Positions 1 through 5,770 of a stretch of 6,984 nucleotides of DNA are shown here, one piece after another. The DNA lies in the NCBI GenBank assembly GCA_946481495.1, contig CAMLNW010000142.1, positions 1 to 6,984 on the forward strand. The letters are read 5' to 3'. This DNA comes from an uncultured Actinomycetes bacterium. GTDB taxonomy: Bacteria; Actinomycetota; Thermoleophilia; Solirubrobacterales; Thermoleophilaceae. The notes under the pieces were generated by a model. It saw nothing but the letters and a program-made list of their open reading frames with translations. It did no database searches and was not told the origin of the DNA. Each line of letters begins with the position of its first letter. Within the stretch, counting starts at the first letter, position 1. The translations under genes were made by a program, and so were the position numbers.

Positions 1-609
1 GTTCTGGACGGCGGCGGTGGCGATGATCGTGCGCGGCCAGAGGCAGTTGGCGGCGATCGATGGCTCGTCGGCGGCGACGCCGAGGGTAATCATCGACATG
101 CCGAACTTCGACACCGTGTAGGCAGAGTGGCCCTTCAGCCAGCGCGGGTCGAGCGACAGCGGCGGGCTGAGCGTCAGCACGTGGGCGTGGTCGGACTCGC
201 GCAGGTGAGGGAGGCAGGCCTGGGTAACGACGAATGTGCCGCGGACGTTGATGTCGAGCATCAGGTCGTAGCGCTTGGGCGGCAGGTCGCGCATCGGGGC
301 GAGGTTGATCGCCGAGGCGTTGTTGACGCAGATGTCGATTCCGCCGAACCGCTCGACGGCCTGCTCGACGGCAGCCGCGACCTGGGCCTCGTCACGCACG
401 TCGCCGAGGATCGGCAGCGCGTTGCCGCCGGCCTCCTCGATCTCGGCGGCGGCGGTGTGGATCGTGCCGGGCAGCTTCGGGTGCGGCTGGTCGGTCTTGG
501 CGACGAAGGCGACGTTGGCGCCCTCGCTGGCGAGTCGCTTCGCGATCGCGAGGCCGATTCCCCGGCTGCCGCCGGACATGAACACTGTTCTGCCGCTGAG
601 ATCTCCCAT
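1..609 (-). CDS. HSDL2-like short-chain dehydrogenase/reductase (SDR), 3' end cut by window edge
   Basis: This is an NAD(P)-dependent oxidoreductase of the classical SDR fold. Reading from the ATG at 609 gives 203 uninterrupted residues to base 1. The cofactor-binding motif SGGSRGIG lies at residues 12-19, the acidic D70 of the GDVRDE segment follows, NNAS is at 96-99, N121 is in DINVRG, and the catalytic Ser148, Tyr164 and Lys168 are present (LSPPLSL, then YTVSK). The phrases AKTDQPHPKLPGTI, NNASAI, SPPLSLDPRW and ALWP-like CLWPRT match the SDR domain of hydroxysteroid dehydrogenase-like protein 2 as I remember it. That family is poorly characterised and linked to lipid or fatty-acyl metabolism. 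Bacterial members are usually about 270-290 residues, so roughly 70-80 C-terminal residues are outside the window. It is the last visible gene of an SMP-30/SnoaL/SDR operon. No good Shine-Dalgarno sequence precedes the ATG, which sits inside a hairpin. The SDR family call is secure; the substrate is unknown. Confidence 0.92.
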   Translation of the reverse strand, partial: MGDLSGRTVFMSGGSRGIGLAIAKRLASEGANVAFVAKTDQPHPKLPGTIHTAAAEIEEAGGNALPILGDVRDEAQVAAAVEQAVERFGGIDICVNNASAINLAPMRDLPPKRYDLMLDINVRGTFVVTQACLPHLRESDHAHVLTLSPPLSLDPRWLKGHSAYTVSKFGMSMITLGVAADEPSIAANCLWPRTIIATAAVQN

Positions 610-627
610 AGGGGCGGCAGCCTATGG
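606..627 (-). other. Inverted repeat (7-bp stem, 8-nt loop) covering the SDR start codon
   Basis: The arms CCATAGG (606-612) and CCTATGG (621-627) are perfectly complementary around an 8-nt loop. On the minus-strand transcript the ATG of the SDR gene (609-607) lies in the 3' arm, so the start codon would be paired in the folded mRNA. The hairpin fills most of the 32-nt gap after the SnoaL-like gene. It could restrict free initiation and favour coupling to upstream translation, but a 7-bp repeat may also be chance. Confidence 0.45.
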
Positions 628-641
628 CCTCGCCGGCCGAG

Positions 642-1076
642 TCAGTCGAGCAGGCCGACCTGGCGCAGGATCGAGACGGAGTCTGAGTAGACGTCCTTGC
701 GCTTGATCAGGCCGTCCTCGAAGGGGATTACGTCGAGGCCGTCCCAACGGATCTTGCGGCCGCTCGGCGGCGCCTCGATGTCGCCGCGGCGCAAGGTGCT
801 GGTGTGCGTGGCGATCGCGGTCCACTCCTGGACCACGAGGCCGTCGCGCACGTAGAGTCGTCGCGTCGCGAACTCGATGTCGGGCCACGCGGCGAAGATC
901 TGGGCGATGTGCTCGCGGACCGCCTCACCCTCCGCGGTCTCGCCGGCGGTGTGGTTCTGGAAGACCATGTCGGGCGCGTGCAGCGCCATCGCCGCGTCGA
1001 CGTCGTGGGCGTTCCAGGCCGCGTTGTAGCGCTCGATCGCCGCGGTCAGCGCCTCGATGCCGTCGCGCTCGCTCAT
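642..1076 (-). CDS. SnoaL-like / NTF2-fold family protein
   Basis: This is a 144-residue protein with the size and pattern of the SnoaL-like/NTF2 fold: an N-terminal helix (AIERYNAAWNAHDVDAAMAL, about 13-32) with the typical W-N-x-H-D turn, then HAPDMVFQNHTAG, a second helix containing REHIAQIFAAWPDIEF, and the curved sheet with VQEWTAIATHTS. The fold forms a cone-shaped pocket used by polyketide cyclases, ketosteroid isomerases, limonene epoxide hydrolases and many proteins of unknown role. I do not see a diagnostic catalytic set that would pick one of these. The ATG at 1076 lies 10 nt after the stop of the SMP-30 gene, with only a weak purine stretch (GGGACGG) before it. The stop TGA is at 644-642, ahead of the SDR gene. 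Operon membership suggests it acts on the same small molecule as its neighbours. The family call is fairly sure, the reaction unknown. Confidence 0.85.
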   Translation of the reverse strand: MSERDGIEALTAAIERYNAAWNAHDVDAAMALHAPDMVFQNHTAGETAEGEAVREHIAQIFAAWPDIEFATRRLYVRDGLVVQEWTAIATHTSTLRRGDIEAPPSGRKIRWDGLDVIPFEDGLIKRKDVYSDSVSILRQVGLLD

Positions 1077-1086
1077 CGCCGTCCCG

Positions 1087-1944
1087 TCAGATCCTCGCCG
1101 CGCCGACCTCGACGCCCGCCACCTCGGCGCGCGCGTGGAAGACGGTGCCGCCCTTCTCCGGGTCGAGCGGGTTGTCGGCGGTCGTGATGAAGACGTCGCG
1201 GCGGTCGCGACCGCCGAAGCAGAGGCTCGACACGAAGGCCGAGGGCACGTCGGCGAAGCCGTCGAGCTCGCCGTTTCCGTCGAAGCGGGCGATGCCGCCG
1301 TCGCCGAGCGCGACCCAGACGCCGCCCTCCTCGTCGAGCGCGAGCCCGTCGACGGTGCCGGTCGACGGCCGCGTGAAGACGTCGCCCCTGGTACTGCCAG
1401 ACCTGAAGACGCACACGACGCCGTTGGCGGTGTCGGAGACGTACAGCGAGCTGCCGTCGGGGGTGAGCGCGATCCCGTTCGGCCAGTCGATGCCCTCGGC
1501 GGCGATTTCGGCTACGCCTGGCGCGGTGATCCGCCAGACCTCGGTCGGGACCGGGTCCTCACCGGCGAAGGGCTGGAAGCGCAGCGCGCCCGCCAGCACG
1601 CATCCGGCGGGGTCGGTCGTGACGTCGTTGAATCCCGCTACGCCGTCGAGCGACAGCAGCTCGCGCTGGAGGTCGCCGTCGACGTGTACCACGGTGCGTC
1701 CGGTGACGACGATCCCGCCATTGGTGTGGGTCACCATGCCGCCGATGCCGCGTCGTTTCGGCACCACCGTCTCTGGCTCGCGGTTGCCGTCTACAGGGAC
1801 GCGGTAGACGCCGCCGCTGAGAACGTCGCTGTACAGGATCGAGTCGCCGCCGCCGGGCCGAGGCGCCTCGAGCAGCCCGTGTGGCCGCGCCGTCACGCTT
1901 GGCAGCGCTCGCGGTGGTGAGAGGATCGAAAGCGTACGCTCCAT
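1087..1944 (-). CDS. SMP-30/gluconolactonase/LRE family protein
   Basis: This is a predicted six-bladed beta-propeller metal-dependent lactonase (SMP-30/regucalcin family) that would open sugar lactones or related cyclic esters. Counting from the ATG at 1944 (285 residues), the four expected divalent-metal ligands are visible: E26 in LLEAPRPG, N106 in GFNDVTTDPAG, N156 in WPNGIALTPDG and D199 in VDGLALDEEGG. These align well with Glu18, Asn103, Asn154 and Asp204 of human SMP-30. Blade-like repeats such as SLYVSD and GGVWVALGDGG recur. The entry motif is LLEAPRPGGG where many relatives have PEGP, so it is a divergent member. The start is uncertain: the frame stays open to a GTG at 1995 (302 residues), which has AAAGG directly against it, whereas the ATG at 1944 has no clear ribosome site but sits where family homology begins. 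It is first in the minus-strand operon and divergent from the MFS gene. The family is secure; the substrate is not. Confidence 0.88.
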   Translation of the reverse strand: MERTLSILSPPRALPSVTARPHGLLEAPRPGGGDSILYSDVLSGGVYRVPVDGNREPETVVPKRRGIGGMVTHTNGGIVVTGRTVVHVDGDLQRELLSLDGVAGFNDVTTDPAGCVLAGALRFQPFAGEDPVPTEVWRITAPGVAEIAAEGIDWPNGIALTPDGSSLYVSDTANGVVCVFRSGSTRGDVFTRPSTGTVDGLALDEEGGVWVALGDGGIARFDGNGELDGFADVPSAFVSSLCFGGRDRRDVFITTADNPLDPEKGGTVFHARAEVAGVEVGAARI

Positions 1945-1977
1945 AGGCTGGGGCGACACTAGCTCCAATCGGCGCGC

Positions 1978-2007
1978 CTGACCATCCCTGCTCACCTTTA
2001 GTAAGCT
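1978..2007 (+). promoter_or_regulatory. Weak candidate promoter for the MFS gene, in the divergent intergenic region
   Basis: The region between the left operon and the MFS gene (1945-2049) must drive both directions. On the plus strand CTGACC (1978-1983) and TAAGCT (2002-2007), 18 nt apart, loosely fit a sigma-70-type -35 and a TAnnnT -10. They would start transcription near 2014. The small AT-rich island TTTAGTAA (1997-2004) includes the 7-nt palindrome-like TTAGTAA and could be an operator half or a -10 element for either strand. No convincing promoter was found for the minus strand. If the SMP-30 gene really starts at the GTG at 1995, this element overlaps its 5' end. Confidence 0.25.
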
Positions 2008-2034
2008 CGCCGGACTTGCGCCTGCCCCCGTCTT

Positions 2035-2040
2035 AGGAGA
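2035..2040 (+). promoter_or_regulatory. Ribosome binding site of the MFS gene
   Basis: AGGAGA ends 9 nt before the ATG at 2050. It is a good Shine-Dalgarno match at normal spacing and fixes the start of the transporter. Confidence 0.8.
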
Positions 2041-2049
2041 CCGACGACC

Positions 2050-3513
2050 ATGACGACGCTCGAGAACGGCCGCTCGAAGGGCCTCGCCCTACTGCTGCTG
2101 GCCGCGACCCAGTTCATCGTCGTGCTCGACGCGTCGATCGTCAACGTGGCGCTGCCCTCGATCGGGCGCGATCTCGACTTCTCGCAGCAGAACCTGTCGT
2201 GGGTCGTCAACGCCTACACATTGACCTTCGGCGGCTTCCTGCTGCTCGGCGGCCGGCTCGCCGACCTGCTCGGCCGCCGGCGGATGTTCATCGTCGGTGC
2301 GCTGCTGTTCGGCGTGGCTTCGCTGGCCGGCGGTCTCGCCGGCAGCGAGGCGCAGCTGATCGCCGCCCGCGCGGTGCAGGGACTCGGCGCCGCGATCATC
2401 TCGCCGGCGGCGCTCTCGATCGTCACCACGACCTTCGCCGAGGGCGCAGAGCGCAATAAGGCGCTCGGGGTCTGGGGCGCGGTCGCCGGTGCCGGTGGCG
2501 CGGCGGGCGTGCTGCTCGGCGGCGTGCTGACCGAGTACCTCGGCTGGGAGTGGGTGCTGCTGGTCAACGTGCCGATCGCGGCGATCGTCGCCTTCCTGGC
2601 GCCGCGGCTGCTGATGGAGAGCCGCCACCCGGACGCGACGTCGTTCGATGTCCCGGGTGCGGTGTCGGTGACCGCGGGCCTGGCGCTGCTCGTCTACGGC
2701 CTCGTCAACACCGTCGATGCGGGTTGGGGCTCGTCCGAGACGCTGCTGATCCTCGCCGGCGCACTGGCGCTGCTGGTTGTCTTCATCGCGATCGAGTCGC
2801 GCTCGAAATCCCCGCTGATGCCGTTCACGATCTTCCGCCTGCGCACACTGACCGGCGCGAACATCGTCGGGCTGCTCGTTGGCATGTCGCTGTTCTCGAT
2901 GTTCTTCTTCATCTCTCTCTACCTGCAGCAGGTGCTCGGCTACGAGCCGCTCAAGGCCGGGCTCTCCTACGTGCCGCTGAGCATCCTGATCATCCTCAGC
3001 GCCGGTGGGGCGTCGCAGCTCGTGACGCGCGTCGGCTTCAAGCCGACGTTGATCACCGGCATGCTGCTGATCTCGGTCGGGCTGCTCTGGTTCTCGCAGG
3101 TCTCGGCGCCGAACGGCACCTACCTCGGCGACGTGCTGTTCCCGTCGATGATCGTCGCGGTCGGGCTCGGCTTCGCGTTCGTCCCGGTGACGATCGCCGC
3201 GGTCACCGGTACCCGTCCCGACGAGGCTGGGCTCGCCTCGGGCCTGATCAACACGTCGCAGCAGGTCGGTGGCGCGCTCGGGCTCGCGATCGCCGCGACG
3301 GTCGCGAACTCGACGACCGCGGACGCCTTCGCCTCCGGCGAGACCAACCGCCTCGTCGCGCTGACCGAGGGCTTCCAGGACGCGTTCCTGGTCTGCGCCG
3401 GCTTCGCGGTCCTCGGTGCGATCCTCGCCGCCGTGCTGATCTCCTCACGCGACAGTCGCGAGCACGCTGAGGCCGCGCGGCGCGGTGACGTCGAGCCGGT
3501 CCCGGCTGCCTAG
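2050..3513 (+). CDS. DHA2-family (14-TM) MFS drug/metabolite:H+ antiporter
   Basis: This 487-residue inner-membrane protein is of the EmrB/QacA (DHA2) branch of the major facilitator superfamily. These proteins normally use the proton gradient to expel hydrophobic compounds. Family motifs appear in order: VVLDASIVNVALP (24-36) in TM1, the loop 2-3 motif A GGRLADLLGRRR (67-78), RAVQGLGAAIISPAAL (107-122) in TM4, and the antiporter motif C region GVWGAVAGAGGAAGVLLGG (140-158) in TM5, followed by WVLLVNVPIA. A late NTSQQVGGALGLA (401-413) is also typical of DHA2. About 14 hydrophobic segments can be counted, and the length agrees with the 14-TM group. The acidic/basic C-terminus (SRDSREHAEAARRGD) would be cytoplasmic. 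No regulator gene is next to it, so the substrate cannot be guessed. It is divergent from the SMP-30 operon and convergent with the sugar ABC operon. The family is certain; the substrate is open. Confidence 0.95.
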   Translation: MTTLENGRSKGLALLLLAATQFIVVLDASIVNVALPSIGRDLDFSQQNLSWVVNAYTLTFGGFLLLGGRLADLLGRRRMFIVGALLFGVASLAGGLAGSEAQLIAARAVQGLGAAIISPAALSIVTTTFAEGAERNKALGVWGAVAGAGGAAGVLLGGVLTEYLGWEWVLLVNVPIAAIVAFLAPRLLMESRHPDATSFDVPGAVSVTAGLALLVYGLVNTVDAGWGSSETLLILAGALALLVVFIAIESRSKSPLMPFTIFRLRTLTGANIVGLLVGMSLFSMFFFISLYLQQVLGYEPLKAGLSYVPLSILIILSAGGASQLVTRVGFKPTLITGMLLISVGLLWFSQVSAPNGTYLGDVLFPSMIVAVGLGFAFVPVTIAAVTGTRPDEAGLASGLINTSQQVGGALGLAIAATVANSTTADAFASGETNRLVALTEGFQDAFLVCAGFAVLGAILAAVLISSRDSREHAEAARRGDVEPVPAA

Positions 3514-3523
3514 GTCCGGCTCG
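3492..3523 (+). other. 8-bp inverted repeat spanning the MFS stop codon
   Basis: CGAGCCGG (3492-3499) pairs with CCGGCTCG (3516-3523) around a 16-nt loop that holds the TAG stop (3511-3513). It is the first of three consecutive hairpins at this convergent junction. It may contribute to termination or mRNA 3'-end stability. Chance is possible in such GC-rich sequence. Confidence 0.35.
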
Positions 3524-3538
3524 GCTGGCAAGGAAGCA

Positions 3539-3571
3539 GGCCCCGTGGCGTGCGCCAGCACGCGAGGGGCC
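3539..3571 (+). terminator. Hairpin, candidate terminator downstream of the MFS gene
   Basis: The outer stem GGCCCC/GGGGCC (3539-3544 with 3566-3571) and inner stem GCGTGC/GCACGC (3548-3553 with 3558-3563) close on a GCCA tetraloop, with a small internal loop (GTG/GA). That makes twelve G/C-rich pairs starting 25 nt after the stop. No T-run follows, as is common for actinobacterial terminators, so the role is inferred from stem strength and position. Confidence 0.6.
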
Positions 3572-3602
3572 GATGACGCCGCCAGGCGAGCCGGCGGGGG
3601 AT

Positions 3603-3648
3603 GAGGAGGCCGGGTCCCCGGGGGGTTGGCGTGGGACCCGGCCTGCTC
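3603..3648. terminator. Strong hairpin, candidate terminator of the ABC operon (possibly bidirectional)
   Basis: AGGCCGGGTCCC (3607-3618) is perfectly complementary to GGGACCCGGCCT (3633-3644) around a 14-nt loop. The stem continues outward past one G-G mismatch with GAG/CTC (3603-3605 with 3646-3648). It lies about 20 nt beyond the permease stop (3669) on the minus strand and after the first hairpin for the MFS transcript, so it can serve both directions. There is no T-rich tail on either side. This is the strongest secondary-structure signal I found in the window. Confidence 0.72.
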
Positions 3649-3668
3649 AACCACCGCCCGAAGCTCGG

Positions 3669-4895
3669 TCAGACCCTTCCCGTCGCCTGCCTCCTGTTGC
3701 GCGCCAGCGCGTCGATGATCACCGCGATCAGCAACACCGCGCCGGTGACCATGAACTTGACTGAGGACTCGAGCGCGAGCAGGTCCATGCCGTTGGAGAT
3801 CGAGCCGATCACCAGCGCGCCCAGCAGCGCGGTCCAGACGGAGCCGCGGCCGCCGAAGAGGCTGGTGCCGGCGATGACCGGTCCGGCGATCGCCAGTAGC
3901 AGGAAGTCGCCGGCGCCCGAGGACTGGTTGACCGCTAGCAGTCGCGAGGCGGCCATTATGCCGCCGATCGCTGCCATCGACGAGGCGATCATGAAGACCA
4001 CGACGCGGATTCGCTTGACCTTGATTCCGGCGCGTCGGGAGGCCTCGTCGTTGCCGCCGACCGCGAAGATGTGACGGCCGAAGGTCGTCTTCGTGGTGAT
4101 GTACTGGAACAGGATCACGAAGCCGACGAGGATCAGCGCGGCGAGCGGGACGCCGCGATCGTCGTTGAGGACGGCAACCGCTATGAGGATCGCCACCGTG
4201 GCGAGCGCCAGGCGCAGAACGAGCGCACCGAGTGGTTGTACGCGCAGCCCGGCGGCCGACTTGCGCCGCCAGGTGAGCAGCGATACCGCGGCGTAGATGG
4301 CGATCCCGACGATCGCGATCGCCCAGCCGGTCGCGCCCTCGTAGAACGTGCTCGTCAGCCCGGTGATCTTCGGGTCGGTGATGTTGATCGTGCCCGTCGT
4401 CCCGAGTACCTCCAGCTGCGCGCCTTGCCATGCAAGCAACCCGGCGAGCGTGACGACGAATGACGGCACCCCGAACTGGGTGAACACCGATCCCTGGAAG
4501 CACCCGATCGCGGTGCCGACCAAAACCGCGGCAGCTATCGCGAGATACGGAGACCAACCGTGCTTGACGCTCAAGACGGCCATGACCGCGGCGCACAGCC
4601 CGCTGACGGCGCCGACCGACAAGTCGATCTCGCCGAGCAGCAAGACCAGAACGACACCGACCGAGACGAGCCCGATCGCCGTGATCTGCAGCAGCAGGTT
4701 GGTCAGATTGGTTGCGCTGAGGAAGCGGTCCTCCTGGCTCTGGAAGATCGCCCAGATGACCGCCAGCACGATCAGCACGCGCAGCTCGCCGAGATCGCCC
4801 TCGATGAAGCGCCGGGCGAAGCCCTTCATCGGCTTCTCGTCGTGATCGCCTCCGCCGCTCGGCGCCGGCTCGGCTGTTGTCGCCTCCGCGGTCAT
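3669..4895 (-). CDS. xylH: XylH-like sugar ABC transporter permease
   Basis: This is a 408-residue integral membrane subunit of the BPD_transp_2 (ribose/xylose-type) family. It forms the sugar channel of a CUT2-class importer. After a polar cytoplasmic N-terminus (1-38) come about ten hydrophobic segments. The signature FLSATNLTNLLLQ (58-70) leads into EIDLSVG (89-95), then VPSFVVTLAGLLAWQG (143-158). The cytoplasmic coupling loop TTFGRHIFAVGGNDEASRRAGI (270-291), with the conserved GGN-EA-R-GI pattern, contacts the ATPase. LNDDRGVP (243-250) and SNGMDLL near the C-terminus resemble E. coli XylH, whose length (393 residues) is close. The ATG at 4895 overlaps the ATPase stop as ATGA and is preceded by GGAGGT. 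It is the last gene of the operon, followed by a strong hairpin. D-xylose or a similar aldose is the likely substrate, mainly because of the binding protein; other monosaccharides remain possible. Confidence 0.93.
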   Translation of the reverse strand: MTAEATTAEPAPSGGGDHDEKPMKGFARRFIEGDLGELRVLIVLAVIWAIFQSQEDRFLSATNLTNLLLQITAIGLVSVGVVLVLLLGEIDLSVGAVSGLCAAVMAVLSVKHGWSPYLAIAAAVLVGTAIGCFQGSVFTQFGVPSFVVTLAGLLAWQGAQLEVLGTTGTINITDPKITGLTSTFYEGATGWAIAIVGIAIYAAVSLLTWRRKSAAGLRVQPLGALVLRLALATVAILIAVAVLNDDRGVPLAALILVGFVILFQYITTKTTFGRHIFAVGGNDEASRRAGIKVKRIRVVVFMIASSMAAIGGIMAASRLLAVNQSSGAGDFLLLAIAGPVIAGTSLFGGRGSVWTALLGALVIGSISNGMDLLALESSVKFMVTGAVLLIAVIIDALARNRRQATGRV

Positions 4896-5770
4896 GACGC
4901 ACCTCCGCTCTCGCGCTCGGTGGGCTCGCCGTCCGGTGTCTCGCCGGGTGGCGCATCGCGGCGCCTGGCGGCGTCCATCACGTCGCTCACCGCGGGTCCG
5001 AGGTCGCCGGTGGTCGGGTCGCTAGCGCCGGTGATCGCGCCGACCACCTCCTCGTTGCTCGTCTCCTTCGCGTCGTAGACAGCCGCCAGTCGTCCGAGCC
5101 GCAGCACGACGATCCGGTCGGCGACCTCGAAGACGTCGGCGAGGTTGTGGCTGATCACGACCACACCGTGGCCCTGCTCGCGCAGCCGCTTGATCAACGC
5201 CAGCACCTGCGCGGTCTGGCGCACGCCGAGCGCCGCCGTCGGCTCGTCGAGCATCACGACCTTGGGCTCGCCGAGCAGCGAGCGGGCGATCGCCACCTGC
5301 TGGCGCTGACCGCCGGACATCGTGCCGACCTCCGAGCGGACGTCGGTGATCGTCACCGCGAGGTTGTCGAGCAGCTCGTGCGCCTGACGCTCCATCGACG
5401 TCTCGTCGAGCTGACGGGTGACGCTCGCGATTCCGCCGCCGCGCTCCTCGCGGCCGAGGAACAGGTTCTCGACGACGTCGAGGTTGTCGCAGAGCGCGAG
5501 ATCCTGGTAGACGGTCGCGATCCCGAGGCCGACCGCATCGGTCGGCCGCGAGACCTTGACCGGCTGACCCTCGAAGAGGATCCGGCCGTCGTCGATCGAG
5601 TGGATGCCGGCGATCGCCTTCACCAGCGTTGACTTCCCGGCCCCGTTGTCGCCGACGAGGGCGACCACCTCACCTGGCCGCACCTCGAAGTCGACGTCCT
5701 GGAGCGCCTGCACCGCGCCGAAGCTCTTGCTGACCTTCTCCAGCGCCAGCACAGGCGCTCCATTGCTCAC
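4892..5770 (-). CDS. Single-domain sugar ABC transporter ATP-binding protein (XylG/CUT2-type partner)
   Basis: This is the cytoplasmic ATPase that powers the importer. With the GTG start at 5770 it has 292 residues. All ABC motifs are intact: Walker A GDNGAGKST (40-48), Q-loop Q89 in VYQDLAL, signature MSGGQRQQ (151-158), Walker B VVMLDEP (171-177) and H-loop H208 in VISHN. Classical XylG/RbsA/MglA proteins carry two fused nucleotide-binding domains (about 500 residues). This one has only one, so it must act as a homodimer, as in other single-NBD CUT2-type systems. Residues from about 250 form a charged Pro/Asp/Arg-rich tail (AARRRDAPPGETPDGEPTE) that looks disordered. The start was chosen because this GTG overlaps the binding-protein stop as GTGA, with CAGG upstream. 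An in-frame GTG at 5791 would add seven residues but lies inside the upstream gene without a clear ribosome site. The stop overlaps the permease start as ATGA. Confidence 0.93.
   Translation of the reverse strand: MSNGAPVLALEKVSKSFGAVQALQDVDFEVRPGEVVALVGDNGAGKSTLVKAIAGIHSIDDGRILFEGQPVKVSRPTDAVGLGIATVYQDLALCDNLDVVENLFLGREERGGGIASVTRQLDETSMERQAHELLDNLAVTITDVRSEVGTMSGGQRQQVAIARSLLGEPKVVMLDEPTAALGVRQTAQVLALIKRLREQGHGVVVISHNLADVFEVADRIVVLRLGRLAAVYDAKETSNEEVVGAITGASDPTTGDLGPAVSDVMDAARRRDAPPGETPDGEPTERESGGAS
4901..4906 (-). promoter_or_regulatory. Ribosome binding site of the permease gene
   Basis: Read on the minus strand, GGAGGT stands 5 nt before the permease ATG, inside the end of the ATPase gene. 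It is a near-perfect Shine-Dalgarno sequence added to the ATGA overlap, so the permease can be initiated de novo as well as by coupling. Confidence 0.8.

Noticed and set aside
127..706. Two plus-strand open frames opposite the SDR gene
   Set aside because: The minus strand is open through the whole segment and encodes clear SDR motifs in the right order, so the plus-strand frames are shadows.
1057..1920. Plus-strand open frame of 287 codons opposite the SMP-30 gene
   Set aside because: The composition is Arg/Ala/Asp/Val-rich with no recognisable motif, while the opposite strand encodes a protein with all SMP-30 metal ligands. It is an antisense shadow.
2089..2628. Minus-strand open frame of 179 codons within the MFS gene
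   Set aside because: It is Arg/Gln/Glu-rich low-complexity translation opposite a protein with all DHA2 motifs. It is a shadow frame.
3514..3668. Possible tRNA or small RNA gene in the convergent gap because of its strong folding
   Set aside because: No cloverleaf, T-loop consensus or CCA-like end was found. The structure is explained by separate terminator-like hairpins between converging genes.
3445..4956. Long minus-strand open frame of about 503 codons overlapping the permease
   Set aside because: It lies in another frame of the XylH-like gene, is extremely Arg-rich without membrane or domain motifs, and is a typical high-GC shadow frame.
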